A stretch of DNA of 16,626 nt from contig DIKT01000050.1 in assembly GCA_002424635.1 (NCBI GenBank), positions 29,964-46,589 on the forward strand, in the 5' to 3' direction. Within the stretch, counting starts at the first letter, position 1; the number at the start of each line of letters is the position of its first letter. Under the pieces are notes generated by a model that saw only the letters and a program-made list of their open reading frames with translations, was not told where the DNA came from and did no database searches. Of the stretch, positions 1-8,954 are shown piece after piece. This stretch comes from Desulfobulbaceae bacterium UBA5611. Lineage in GTDB: Bacteria; Desulfobacterota; Desulfobulbia; Desulfobulbales; Desulfocapsaceae. A program made the position numbers and the translations under genes.

Positions 1-1667
1 CCCCCCTTATACTCCAGCAGCATGAAGTCGTTTTTGATGCCCTGGATGGCCATGGTGACCAGACCGTGATAAATGCCCAGGCCGTGATCGCGGTGGACCA
101 CGACATCATTAATCTTCAGTTCGGCAAACCGCACGGGCTCACCATGGTGCTTGCCGGTGCTTGGCCGACCGCCTTTGCCGCTTTTCCCGCCCAGCCGCAT
201 CTCGCCGAACAATTCACTCTCCGAGAGCAGGTGCAGCTTCTCGTCAACCAGAGTGAAGCCGGCCGTCAAGGGATGATCACAGATGAGCAGGGAGCCGGGC
301 GGGTAATCTGGCAATTGCAGGGGCTGGAGCGGGGCTGATATAAACACTGGCGCGTGCTGGTGCTTTTCCAGCAGTTCAGCCAGGGTCCGGGCATGCCGCA
401 GCGACCGGCAGCAGAGGATGATCTGTTCCCCCTGCTCCTGCCAGAGGCGAAGCTGGTCATTCAGAGGGGCCAGGATGCCCCTTTTTTTTCTCTGCAGTTC
501 GATATCCTGCTTGAGCAGTTGATGATTGGTGGTGGGCACAGGAAAGATGGCTTCGTCCCGGCGGCTAAAGTCGGAGCAGAACAGCTGGGCAAAGCCGGCC
601 ATGGCCTCGAACAGTTGCTCCGGATCGAGAAAGATCTCAGTGGGCAACAGGGCCGGGGCCAGTTTCTGACGGGCCGTGGCGAAGTTGGCCAGGATCCGTT
701 CATGGACCAGGGCCGTGGCTTGCCGGCAGGCCTCGGCATCAATGAAGATGAGCCTGGTATCAGCGGGCAGAAAATCAAGAACGGTTGCCGTCGGCTGCTC
801 ATAATCCTGATAGAAGAGGGGCAGGAAAAACTCTATGCCGGAAAAACGATGTCTCTGCTCAAGCATCTCAGCAAGCTGGGCTGTCTGCTCGCGGTCCCAG
901 TGCAGGTTGGTGGCGGTCTCATGAAGATATTCCAGGGCTTTGTCGGCGGCCGTGGTCCGGGCAAAGAGGATATCGCTGACCGGCAGCAGGATCGCTTCCG
1001 GTATTTCCTGCTGAGAACGCTGACTGATAGGATCAAAAGCCCTTAGCGATTCGACGGTATCGCCAAAGAAATCAAGCCGTAGCGGGCCATCATGGATGGT
1101 GGTGCCGTTCTCAGTTGGCCCGTTGTCGGCACTGATGGTAAAAGGGGGCGGATAGATATCAATGATGCCGCCGCGGACAGCGAAATCGCCCATCTCCTGC
1201 ACCAGGGACACCTGTTCATAGCCTGCATGCAGCAGAGTGGCGATCAGCTCGTCCTGGGCATAGTCCTCGCCGGTCATAATCAGCTCTGCTGATCTAGCCA
1301 GCAGTTTTTTGGGCATGACCCGCCGTAACAGGGCCTCGGCTGAAATGATCAGGATAAAAGGGGCGTCTGCTGCCAGTAACTGGTAGAGGGTGGCCAGTCG
1401 GGCGCCGATAGTGGGGCGATCCGGCGACAGCGGGGTATAGGGAGGAATCTCATAAGCCGGATAAGTAAGAATCAGCCTGTCAGTGAACAGGCGCAGATCT
1501 TCTTCCACAACAGCCAGCTGATGTTCATCGGGGACGATACAGCAGCAGGATGAGGTGGAAAGCAGACTGATCAGTAGCGAAGGGCTGCTGCCGCGCAGGC
1601 CTGCCACCGTGAGGTGGTTATGGGCTTGGACGGCATGATTCAGATTATCGGTCAGCGAAAGCGGCAT
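1..1667 (-). CDS. mfd: Transcription-repair coupling factor Mfd, N-terminal part (3' end cut by window edge)
   Basis: DNA translocase that removes RNA polymerase stalled at lesions and recruits UvrA for nucleotide excision repair in the cytoplasm. About 555 codons are present, open without frameshift from ATG at 1667 to the left edge. Early residues form the UvrB-like region; around residue 175 lies the signature GDFAVRGGIIDIYPP, typical of Mfd domain 1/2. Near the left edge the reading gives NDVVVHRDHGLGIYHGL and then GIKNDFMLLEYKGG, the CarD-like RNA-polymerase-interacting domain. The helicase and TRG motifs lie outside the window. No clear Shine-Dalgarno precedes the ATG, so the start is chosen by homology of the N-terminus. 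The gene follows the bamA terminator in the same direction, 85 bp away, so it probably has its own promoter or depends on read-through. Identity is secure; the exact start is less so. Confidence 0.95.
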   Translation of the reverse strand, partial: MPLSLTDNLNHAVQAHNHLTVAGLRGSSPSLLISLLSTSSCCCIVPDEHQLAVVEEDLRLFTDRLILTYPAYEIPPYTPLSPDRPTIGARLATLYQLLAADAPFILIISAEALLRRVMPKKLLARSAELIMTGEDYAQDELIATLLHAGYEQVSLVQEMGDFAVRGGIIDIYPPPFTISADNGPTENGTTIHDGPLRLDFFGDTVESLRAFDPISQRSQQEIPEAILLPVSDILFARTTAADKALEYLHETATNLHWDREQTAQLAEMLEQRHRFSGIEFFLPLFYQDYEQPTATVLDFLPADTRLIFIDAEACRQATALVHERILANFATARQKLAPALLPTEIFLDPEQLFEAMAGFAQLFCSDFSRRDEAIFPVPTTNHQLLKQDIELQRKKRGILAPLNDQLRLWQEQGEQIILCCRSLRHARTLAELLEKHQHAPVFISAPLQPLQLPDYPPGSLLICDHPLTAGFTLVDEKLHLLSESELFGEMRLGGKSGKGGRPSTGKHHGEPVRFAELKINDVVVHRDHGLGIYHGLVTMAIQGIKNDFMLLEYKG

Positions 1668-1680
1668 CTTGTAGGGTAAT

Positions 1681-1715
1681 AAAAAAAAGTGCCGGCTGCA
1701 CAAGTGCAGCCGGCA
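1681..1715 (-). terminator. Rho-independent terminator of bamA
   Basis: On the minus strand a perfect 10-bp stem, GCCGGCTGCA / TGCAGCCGGC with a CTTG loop (stem 1691-1714, extended by one A:T pair), is followed after two bases by eight T (1681-1688). It lies 38 bp past the bamA stop and just before mfd. This is a strong intrinsic terminator and implies that bamA and mfd are mostly separate transcripts. Confidence 0.88.
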
Positions 1716-1752
1716 AAATAATAAGAAATAATGGGAGAAACAGGGCTAGCGG

Positions 1753-4449
1753 CTAAAAACCACCGCCAATGGAGAAATCCCAAACAGAGGTATCTTCATC
1801 ATCCTGGGCATCAAGATTATAGCCCCAGACCAGACGCAAAGGTCCCATGGGCGAGAGCCAGCGCAGTTCCAGGCCGGTGGCCATATCATAGTCCTCAATA
1901 GTCCATTCGACATCTTCAGCCATGTTTTTGCCCATGTCAAAGAAGACAACTCCCTTGAGCCCGGCTTCTTTGATCAGCGGGAAGATATACTCGATATTAC
2001 TATACCACATCTTATCACCGCCGATCCGATCCCCGGACAGAGGATCAATGGGGCTGGCCTTGCCATATTCAAAACCACGAATCGAGTTCATGCCACCCAG
2101 ATAGAACCGCTCGTAGACGGGCAATTTGTTGGTTTCATTCTCCCAGATCTGGCCGGCCGTGCCTTTCAGATGAAACACGGTCTCCATCGGCAGGGGGAAG
2201 AACCAGCCGGAAGAGGCTTCGACTTTGGTAAACTGGGAATCTCCGCTTAAGGGTCCACCGGCATATTTGACACTGATCTGATTCTGCGAGCCTTTGCTGG
2301 GCGAGGTTATCCGGTCTCTGGTGTCACGTACCAGCGCCAGCTTGACCGCGCTGGTGACATGGATATCCAGCGATCTCAGGATATAAGAGGAAGCAAATGG
2401 CGAGACCTCGGACAGCTCGGTATCCTCATAACTGTAGGCGCCAAAGGCCTTCCATTTCTCCCAGACAGGATATCCCAGCCGCAGAGCCCCGCCGGTCGAA
2501 TCCTTATCGTAGTCATCGTATTCACGGGTCATATTATAAAGATCGGCTCCCCAGGACAGCTTGGAATCCCGCAGACGGGGGTCAGTATAACTCAGATTAA
2601 ACTGGGTGCTGGTGCCACTGACATTACCGGAGAGGGCCACCCGATCGCCGCGGCCCAGGAAGTTATTTTCGGACACTTCAGCCATGAACATCAGGCTGTC
2701 TACAGAACTGTAGCCCATGCCGACGGAGAACTGTCCGGTATTTTTCTCTTTTATATCGACGACCACATCCATCTTGGTGGGATCAAGGGATGGTTCCGGA
2801 TGGATATTGACCTCTTCGAAAAATTCCAGCCGCTGGAGTTGCTCACTACTGGTCCGCAAGGCCTTGGAATCAAACAGCCCTCCTTCCTGAATCTCAATTT
2901 CCCGCCTGATGACATTATCCCGGGTACGAGTATTGCCGGTGATGGTGATGCGATTGATATGGACCAGTTCGCCTTTGTCGATAGCGATGCTGATATCAAC
3001 CCGTTCGCCGGTCTTTGATTTATCGAGGTCGGGTCTGACCTCAGCAAAGGCATAACCATGCTCGGCGTAATAATCAGTTATTCTGAGCACATCTTCGCGT
3101 AAGGTTTTTCTGTTGATGAACTTTTCCTTCTGGACGGTGAGAAGATCGCGTAACTGCTGTTTGTCGGTGATCAGATCCCCTTTAATATCAATGGTGCCGA
3201 CCATATAGCGTGGTCCTTCTTCGATATTGAAGGTGATATAGAGCCACTCGCCGTCCTGTCTGACCACTGGATCGCTGACCTTGACTTCCAGAAAACCCTG
3301 GTTGTTGTAGAATGAGCCAATACTGGCAGCATCCTGATTTAACTGTTCAGTTTTCATGAGGCCGGATTCCGTCAACCAGGAGAGCAACCCTTTTTCTGAG
3401 GTTTTAATAACATCACTGAGGACCTTGCTGCTAAAGCTTTGATTGCCGGCAAAAGCGATTTCCTTGATGTAGATCTTGGACCCTTCTTCAATGATGTATT
3501 TAACAACCGCCTCGTCTTTATCAGGATAGCTGATCTGGGTCGTTACCTTGGTGTCATAATAGCCTTTGGATTTATAGAGGGCTTTGATGGCCTCCCCGCT
3601 TTTGTTGATGGTGGCGGGATTAATGATGGTGTTGGCCGACACATTGGCGGCTTCTTTTACGTCCTTCTCGTCAAGGGCATCAATGCCTGCAAACTCGACT
3701 TTTTTTATTAACGGCTTTTCTGTGATCTGGAAGATGATTTTCTTGCCATCCGCCGTATTTTCAACCTTGACGTTGACATTGTCAAAATAACCCATGGCAA
3801 AAATGGCCTTCAGGTCATTGCGCACGGCCGAGGGCGAATAAATATCACCGGGCTTGGTCCGGATCTTACGGTTGATCGCCCCGGTATCAATGCGCTTATT
3901 ACCTTCAGGCTCAATAGAGGCAATGACCTGCTCCCGGTTGGTGAAGCGGATCATCTCTTTGCTGATCTCCGTCATGATTGAGGTGAGATTAGACAGGGAC
4001 TCGCCCTGCCGGTAATAAGATTGCGGCGCTGCTCCTTCCAGCAGGTCATACACTTTGTAATCAATACTGATTTGCTCACCAATGGCAGTCACGCTGCCAA
4101 CGGCGACATAGTCCTGGCCGGTTTTCTGCGAGAGGGCCTGCAGTTCGGTGATAGCAGGCGGCCAGGAGCCTTGGTAATTCAACAGCTGCATGGCCTGACT
4201 GCGCTCCAGCATGGAAAAACCCTGAGAGGCCAGGGCGGCGGCCAAGGCTTGATCCACCTGGGTGGTCAGGGCGCTGATATTATCAGCGCTGTTGATCTTG
4301 GCCGGCAGAAAGGTGGTGTTCTGTTCAACTGCCATCGCTGGTGAGACCACAAGACCATATAAGACCAGATGCAAAAGAAGCAGGGACAGCCTGGACATGG
4401 TAGCAAAAAAGAGACGGGCTGGAATTACTGAGCTTGGTGGGCAGTTCAT
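1753..4449 (-). CDS. bamA: Outer membrane protein assembly factor BamA (Omp85 family), with extra N-terminal domain
   Basis: Central component of the machinery that folds beta-barrel proteins into the outer membrane. 898 residues: long signal peptide (about 1-40, Arg at 11 and 20, hydrophobic core, AMA|VEQ cleavage); an extra alpha/beta region (about 45-170); five POTRA domains (about 175-245, 246-322, 323-412, 413-493, 494-569); and an Omp85 barrel to the C-terminus. The L6 motif IRGFEYG is at 790-796 and the protein ends in Phe, as expected for a barrel. E. coli BamA is about 810 residues, so the surplus is the N-terminal region, which looks like a TolB N-terminal or CsgG-like fold (weak inference). 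The ATG at 4449 has an AAAGGATC ribosome site; Met18 has none. The gene appears monocistronic, without skp, lpxD or fabZ beside it. Not distinguished from a second BamA paralogue. Confidence 0.93.
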   Translation of the reverse strand: MNCPPSSVIPARLFFATMSRLSLLLLHLVLYGLVVSPAMAVEQNTTFLPAKINSADNISALTTQVDQALAAALASQGFSMLERSQAMQLLNYQGSWPPAITELQALSQKTGQDYVAVGSVTAIGEQISIDYKVYDLLEGAAPQSYYRQGESLSNLTSIMTEISKEMIRFTNREQVIASIEPEGNKRIDTGAINRKIRTKPGDIYSPSAVRNDLKAIFAMGYFDNVNVKVENTADGKKIIFQITEKPLIKKVEFAGIDALDEKDVKEAANVSANTIINPATINKSGEAIKALYKSKGYYDTKVTTQISYPDKDEAVVKYIIEEGSKIYIKEIAFAGNQSFSSKVLSDVIKTSEKGLLSWLTESGLMKTEQLNQDAASIGSFYNNQGFLEVKVSDPVVRQDGEWLYITFNIEEGPRYMVGTIDIKGDLITDKQQLRDLLTVQKEKFINRKTLREDVLRITDYYAEHGYAFAEVRPDLDKSKTGERVDISIAIDKGELVHINRITITGNTRTRDNVIRREIEIQEGGLFDSKALRTSSEQLQRLEFFEEVNIHPEPSLDPTKMDVVVDIKEKNTGQFSVGMGYSSVDSLMFMAEVSENNFLGRGDRVALSGNVSGTSTQFNLSYTDPRLRDSKLSWGADLYNMTREYDDYDKDSTGGALRLGYPVWEKWKAFGAYSYEDTELSEVSPFASSYILRSLDIHVTSAVKLALVRDTRDRITSPSKGSQNQISVKYAGGPLSGDSQFTKVEASSGWFFPLPMETVFHLKGTAGQIWENETNKLPVYERFYLGGMNSIRGFEYGKASPIDPLSGDRIGGDKMWYSNIEYIFPLIKEAGLKGVVFFDMGKNMAEDVEWTIEDYDMATGLELRWLSPMGPLRLVWGYNLDAQDDEDTSVWDFSIGGGF

Positions 4450-4541
4450 AATTTGATCCTTTCTGAAAGCATGATGCTGGAAGGTATTTTATCGGTCTTA
4501 TTAGCTTAAATGAGATGGAAAATTAAAAAAGAAATCGTAGC

Positions 4542-4569
4542 ACTATGCCATGTTTAATTTTTTTTGCAA
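4542..4569 (-). promoter_or_regulatory. Candidate sigma-70 promoter of bamA
   Basis: Minus strand: -35 TTGCAA (4564-4569), 16-bp spacer, -10 CATAGT (4542-4547), about 95 bp before the bamA ATG. The surrounding 4450-4685 gap is AT-rich and otherwise empty. The match is moderate (four of six at each box). Confidence 0.4.
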
Positions 4570-4685
4570 AGAGGGCAAATGAATAGTGAGAAAAAATAAA
4601 TTCAGGAGCCGTTCCAAAAGAAGCAGCCATGTTATTTTTTTTATTACAGCGGTCTTAGGTAGAGTTGGGAGGTATCACTGGTATG

Positions 4686-5423
4686 TTAGATCTGCGGCCT
4701 GGGGCCGGTGGTAAGCAGCTCGGCTACTTTCTGATGAATGGTGATCGCCAGTTCCTGTTTATCTTTGCTGCTATAGCCCGTCACCATTACCGGCGTCCCA
4801 ATCTTGATGGTAATAGTACCGGGACGAACAAAGAGGGCACCCTTCGGCAGCACGGCATAGGAGCCGACAAAGGCGACCGGAACGATAGGGACGCCTGCCT
4901 TGATGGCCAGCAGCATAGCCCCTCCTTTAAAGGGCTGAAGGATGCCATCAGCTGATCTGGTTCCTTCGGGAAAGATGAGGACAGAGGTGCCGGCTTTGAT
5001 GCGCTCGGCCGCCTGTTGCAGACTTTTCAGGGCCTCTCGGCCATGACTGCGATTGATGGCGATATTGCCGGCATTGGTCATCGCCCATCCCAGAAACGGC
5101 ACTTTGAATAGTTCCTCTTTAGCCAGCCAGCGGAAGCTGAAAGGGAAATAGCCTTGGAAACTGAAGATATCAAACTGGCTGAGATGATTGGCACAATAGA
5201 TATAGCCAGTGTTTACTTGAAGCTGGTCAGCCCCCTCGATGCGCACCCGTACTCCGGCAATCCGGCAGAAGAGCCGGGCCCATTGTCGGGGATAACGTTG
5301 CAGGGTATCTTCAGGCAGACGAAAAAGAAAAATGGCTATGGCAATGGCCAGACTGTAGCAAATAGTCACCAACGGAGCCAGCAGCAGCAGAGTGCCGCCA
5401 CGGATGAAGGCAGTAATGGTCAT
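4686..5423 (-). CDS. plsC: 1-acyl-sn-glycerol-3-phosphate acyltransferase (PlsC family)
   Basis: Transfers an acyl chain to the sn-2 position of lysophosphatidic acid to give phosphatidic acid, at the inner membrane. 245 residues, the usual size. A hydrophobic N-terminal segment (about 10-35) is followed by the catalytic NHLSQFD motif (His80, Asp85), the GNIAINR block (119-125), FPEGTRS (151-157) and VPIVPVAF (178-185), which are the four conserved acyltransferase blocks in order. The ATG at 5423 overlaps the stop of the upstream SDR gene by four bases (ATGA), which suggests translational coupling; the ribosome site of its own is weak. The substrate could be another lysolipid or glycolipid because the family is broad, but all key residues are present. 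Confidence 0.9.
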   Translation of the reverse strand: MTITAFIRGGTLLLLAPLVTICYSLAIAIAIFLFRLPEDTLQRYPRQWARLFCRIAGVRVRIEGADQLQVNTGYIYCANHLSQFDIFSFQGYFPFSFRWLAKEELFKVPFLGWAMTNAGNIAINRSHGREALKSLQQAAERIKAGTSVLIFPEGTRSADGILQPFKGGAMLLAIKAGVPIVPVAFVGSYAVLPKGALFVRPGTITIKIGTPVMVTGYSSKDKQELAITIHQKVAELLTTGPRPQI

Positions 5424-6607
5424 GACTCGGGGGTATATAGATCAGCAAAAGGACTGATGGAGTCCTGGTGAATAGTCTGCAGCAATGCTTCCGGGGTCTG
5501 CTGAAACTCGGTATCCATGGCCGTGGCCTGGATCATGGACTCACTGAAGGTGGAGATCAGATTTTGATGGCTCCAGCGGGTCAGGTAGTAGATCACCAGG
5601 GCCGGCAGCTTGGTGTAAATAGTCTCCTCGGGGGTTGGATCTTGAAAGCTGGAGTGGTGCAGTTTGCCGGCGGACAGGGTTTGGGTTTTATAAAAACTTT
5701 CCAGAAACATCAATTCTGCCGGCAGACTGGCCTTGAGACCAACTTTAGAGCAGACTTTGAGCAGCATCTCCATGGTCTTTTTACCAATAGTGGCCACCGA
5801 GTAGGGAATATAGATTTCGCGTGGCGTCTTCACTTCTAGGTATGATTTGATAGTCAGAATCAAGTTGGCGAGCTCCACCGGTTCCTTGTCGACAAAATGA
5901 TAGGTCTCACCGGAAAACTCCTGACGATTCAACAGGACATGATGGACAAAATAGGGCAGTTTATCGGCATTGGAGTAGGAATGCAGTATGTTTTTTTTGG
6001 TAAAAAGAACCGGCATGGCTTCATCGGCAATAGAAAAAAACAGGCGATGAAAACCCTGAATCTTATGATCATGTTCACCGTACACTACCGCCAGGCGGAT
6101 AACGGTATAATCGAGCCCGACGTTATGATGCATATGCCGTAAGGTCCGTTCAGCCATCAGCTTTGATTTGGCATAGTTGTTGAGATGGGCGGTGAGAGGC
6201 AAGTGGTCATCTTCCGTGAGCTCTTCGCCATATGGCAGGATGGCGGCCGAACTGATATGGATATAAGGTATACCGAGGGCGGCGGCGGCGCGAGCCAGAT
6301 TCAGGGTGCCAAGATAATTGACTTCAAAGGCCAGTTGAGAGTCGGAGCCAATATTGGCAATGGCTGTATTGATCACAAAGTCAGGACGGACCCGTTTGAG
6401 ATAATCGCGGATGTCGCCGGCATTTCTGATAGAGAGTTTCTTGCTGCTGGGCGCCCGCAGTTCAATGGAGTCAGTTGTTTTGGTCTTAAAATAGTGGGCC
6501 AGGGTGCCACCGATAAGACCGGAGCCGCCGATGAGCACACCGAGTTTTTTGGGAGGGGACGAAGATGTTTGCACGACAGCGGACTCCATAATCCATGCAC
6601 AGGTCAT
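5420..6607 (-). CDS. Extended SDR / NAD-dependent epimerase-dehydratase family protein
   Basis: Probable NAD(P)-dependent oxidoreductase or epimerase; substrate not identified. 395 residues. The Rossmann motif GGSGLIGG lies at 27-34 within a GVLIGGSGLIG strand-turn-helix; SSAA (119-122) carries the catalytic Ser and YAKSK (145-149) the Tyr-Lys pair, so the active site looks intact. After about residue 270 there is a C-terminal extension of some 120 residues unlike small SDR enzymes, more like 3-beta-hydroxysteroid dehydrogenase/isomerase relatives that act on lipids. The stop overlaps the plsC start (ATGA), so the two are an operon and a lipid-linked substrate is a reasonable inference. The ATG at 6607 has AAGG 11 bases upstream; Met7 is an alternative start. 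Confidence 0.82.
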   Translation of the reverse strand: MTCAWIMESAVVQTSSSPPKKLGVLIGGSGLIGGTLAHYFKTKTTDSIELRAPSSKKLSIRNAGDIRDYLKRVRPDFVINTAIANIGSDSQLAFEVNYLGTLNLARAAAALGIPYIHISSAAILPYGEELTEDDHLPLTAHLNNYAKSKLMAERTLRHMHHNVGLDYTVIRLAVVYGEHDHKIQGFHRLFFSIADEAMPVLFTKKNILHSYSNADKLPYFVHHVLLNRQEFSGETYHFVDKEPVELANLILTIKSYLEVKTPREIYIPYSVATIGKKTMEMLLKVCSKVGLKASLPAELMFLESFYKTQTLSAGKLHHSSFQDPTPEETIYTKLPALVIYYLTRWSHQNLISTFSESMIQATAMDTEFQQTPEALLQTIHQDSISPFADLYTPES

Positions 6608-6801
6608 GATTATGGGAACCTTAAGAACAATTTTGTTTCGATGAGTGGGCTGGTTGACTGACCCATTGCACGAAAATCCCGTCTTTCCAAGATTCCCTAA
6701 TGATAAATCGAAATTACGCTATCATGAATCGTCGGAAAAAACATCTTTTTTGAACCCTTTCTCTTATTTGTTCAGACGGGCGGGGAGCCCTTTATTTTTG
6801 C

Positions 6802-6830
6802 TTGACACTCATAAGCGTTTCCGGAAAAAT
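6802..6830 (+). promoter_or_regulatory. Candidate promoter of comF
   Basis: Perfect -35 TTGACA (6802-6807) with a 17-bp spacer to AAAAAT (6825-6830), a poor -10. It sits in the 6608-6906 gap between the divergent SDR gene and comF. Its TTG would otherwise be read as a start codon giving a 35-residue longer ComF, which I consider less likely. Confidence 0.35.
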
Positions 6831-6906
6831 AATCGTGTCAATATTTTTTATGACCGCACAGGATATCTTCTTGCCTTATGGTGTTGTTTCTGGCCTTATC
6901 TTTTTT

Positions 6907-7650
6907 ATGACTATTTGGAAAAAATGGGCTGAGGCCTGTGGTGAGCTGATCTTTCCGCGCCGCTGTTCCTGCTGCCGGGTTGATCTTCCGTCTAAGGGTC
7001 AAGTGATCTGCGGCCGCTGCCTCGACACAGTCCGTTATCTGCACTCGCCGCTCTGCTCCTGCTGTGGCCGGGGCCTGCCTGATAGCGGGGGTGGTGATCA
7101 TCTTTGCGGGTTTTGTCTACGCCAACCCCCGGTTTATAGCCGGGCGCGGGCCGCCGTGCATTATGAGGATCCAGTCAGTCATTTGCTCCATCAGCTGAAA
7201 TACGCCGCCGATACCTCAACCCTGCCGGCGCTGGCGCAAATCATGGAACCCTTGGTGCGGGAGCTGGCTCAAGAATTCCAGCCGGCAGGCGACAGGGTTA
7301 TCCCGGTGCCGCTTTTTCCGGCCCGGTTGAAAAAACGAGGGCTTAATCAATCTTTATTGTTGGCCAGGATTTTTTTCCCGCAGGCCGGAGAGGCGCTGCT
7401 GGTTGATACTCTGATGCGCAAGCGCGATACCTTGCCGCAAACCACCCTCAATGGTGAAGCCCGCCGTAAAAATCTCAAGGCCGCCTTTGCAGTCAGGAAT
7501 CCGGCTGCGGTCCGTGGCCGGCGGATCTTTCTGGTTGATGATGTCCTGACTACCGGCACTACGGTCAGTGAATGCAGTCGAGCCCTTCTTGCTGCCGCCG
7601 CCGCCGAGGTCTGCGTACTGACGGTGGCCCGGGTGGCTGACTACCGGTGA
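6907..7650 (+). CDS. comF: ComF family protein (zinc-ribbon plus phosphoribosyltransferase fold)
   Basis: ComF/GntX family: linked to DNA uptake in naturally competent bacteria, with unclear function elsewhere. 247 residues from ATG 6907, matching family size. Two N-terminal Cys clusters could bind zinc: C20, C22, C23, C35, C38 and C50, C52, C53, C67, C70. The type I phosphoribosyltransferase fold follows, with VIPVPLFPARLKKRGLNQS (131-149) and the PRPP loop FLVDDVLTTGTT (208-219). The frame is open upstream to a TTG at 6802, and an in-frame ATG at 6850 is possible, but the extension is hydrophobic and unlike ComF; neither ATG has a clear ribosome site. It stands alone, divergent from the SDR gene and convergent with the DUF2325 gene 31 bp downstream. 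No other competence gene is visible. Confidence 0.88.
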   Translation: MTIWKKWAEACGELIFPRRCSCCRVDLPSKGQVICGRCLDTVRYLHSPLCSCCGRGLPDSGGGDHLCGFCLRQPPVYSRARAAVHYEDPVSHLLHQLKYAADTSTLPALAQIMEPLVRELAQEFQPAGDRVIPVPLFPARLKKRGLNQSLLLARIFFPQAGEALLVDTLMRKRDTLPQTTLNGEARRKNLKAAFAVRNPAAVRGRRIFLVDDVLTTGTTVSECSRALLAAAAAEVCVLTVARVADYR

Positions 7651-7681
7651 GGCCGGCCTTGTTATGCTGATACGGAAGCAT

Positions 7682-8926
7682 TTACTGGGTAATATTGCCC
7701 AGTTCCTTGGCAAGCGTTGACAGGCCTGAGCTGCGCATCATGACAAAGGGTTTGTGGTAATGTTTGCACATTTTCTTGACACGGAGGCAGGCGTCATGAC
7801 TGACACAGTCTACCGGACAGAAGACGATATCGGCGGCTCCGAGCATCTTCGGCAGTTGATTGCGGGAGATCTCGACCCCGCCGTCATGATGCATGAAGCG
7901 GCCGCCATAGTTCTCGACCAGTTGCTGGTAATGAGGCACCATCTTTTTCAGGCCGCCCACGTAGAGGACCTTCTTGCCGCAGAGCTCAGAGCCGGGGCAA
8001 CGCTCGGTGGCCTGATCATTGCATCCGGCACAGCCGATGATATTTTTGCTGATCAGTGCTGTCTCAAGTGACAACAGCTCTTGTTGCTGTTCGCTGATGG
8101 CATCGGTAAGACTGCTGTTTGTTCTTTTTAAGTCCGAGATGACGGCGTGGGCCTGACGCAGTTCGCCGGCCAGGGCATCAAGGTTGCCGCACTGGATGGC
8201 GCTGTCTTGGTGCAAAGAAGAGATCCGGCTCTGCAGTCTGTTATTTTCTGCCTGGGTATCTGCCGGCAGGTTGGTATTCTGCAGGGTGATATTGGCCTTT
8301 AGCCGATGTTCATGCTGTTGAACGATAACCGCCGCTTGTTTTTGGGTCAGACGCCAAGTGGCGACTTCCTCCTCGAGCTTTCTTTGCTGCTGCAGATGCA
8401 GGCGGCGCTCGGCGGCCATCATCTCCTGCATAATATGGCATTTATCCTGTAGCTCATGAAGCCGGCGCAGCTGCTGTTGATGGTCACTGACCACATCATG
8501 GCCCAGCATATGGATCTGACTATAGATGCGCTGGGTCAGCTCCGGGGATACAGCCAGGCTGGTCATGATCGCCCAAAAAGGTCCGGCAATGGCACCGCGG
8601 GCGCGATCCATTGCCCAGAGGGTCTCAAAAGCCTCATCGGTTTTGAGCCGGCGGTAACGGTTGATTGCCGCCTGATACTTGCCATCGAGCAAGGTATGCA
8701 GGGCCTTGGCTTGCGGGCTGTTTAGGCCTGCCTGGGTAACAAGGGCTGAATGCAGTTGATAGTCGCCGTCCCTGGCGTCGAGGCCAAAAATCTTTCTGCC
8801 GGCGAGCTTGCGCAGTTCAGCCCGGCGCAGACAGGTGCCGATGATGGCACAGTGGTAGCTGCTGTTGATATCCCAGATTCGTCTGCGAAAACCGGTGCTG
8901 AAGGTCGATGTAGTTAGTGTCTTCAT
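7682..8926 (-). CDS. DUF2325 protein with coiled coil and Cys clusters
   Basis: Uncharacterised family; function unknown. 414 residues, no signal peptide, so cytoplasmic. The N-terminal helical domain (about 15-150) has family-like motifs: YHCAIIGTCL (His25, Cys26, Cys32), GPFWAIM (115-121) and HMLGH (His139, His143). A long coiled coil spans about 150-290, rich in Gln, Glu and Leu. A Cys cluster follows (C299, C302, C310, C316), then the DUF2325 domain from KKVLYVGG (318-325) to the end, with further Cys at 370, 374, 380 and 387 and His346-His347. Such a set could bind a metal or an Fe-S cluster; that is inference. The ATG at 8926 has GAGG six bases upstream. It lies 72 bp downstream of the LbtU-like porin on the same strand, so the two may be co-transcribed. 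Confidence 0.8.
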   Translation of the reverse strand: MKTLTTSTFSTGFRRRIWDINSSYHCAIIGTCLRRAELRKLAGRKIFGLDARDGDYQLHSALVTQAGLNSPQAKALHTLLDGKYQAAINRYRRLKTDEAFETLWAMDRARGAIAGPFWAIMTSLAVSPELTQRIYSQIHMLGHDVVSDHQQQLRRLHELQDKCHIMQEMMAAERRLHLQQQRKLEEEVATWRLTQKQAAVIVQQHEHRLKANITLQNTNLPADTQAENNRLQSRISSLHQDSAIQCGNLDALAGELRQAHAVISDLKRTNSSLTDAISEQQQELLSLETALISKNIIGCAGCNDQATERCPGSELCGKKVLYVGGLKKMVPHYQQLVENYGGRFMHHDGGVEISRNQLPKMLGAADIVFCPVDCVSHDACLRVKKMCKHYHKPFVMMRSSGLSTLAKELGNITQ

Positions 8927-8954
8927 GATGACCTCGTTAAAGATTTTTGCGGCT

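Noticed and set aside
354..1046. Long plus-strand open frame of 230 codons
   Set aside because: It lies opposite mfd, whose translation shows clear family motifs; no likeness of its own.
2359..3018. Plus-strand open frame of 219 codons
   Set aside because: Antisense to the bamA POTRA/barrel region; a by-product of codon use.
6802..6906. TTG start giving a 35-residue longer ComF
   Set aside because: The TTG is part of a perfect TTGACA -35 box, there is no ribosome site, and the extension is unlike ComF.
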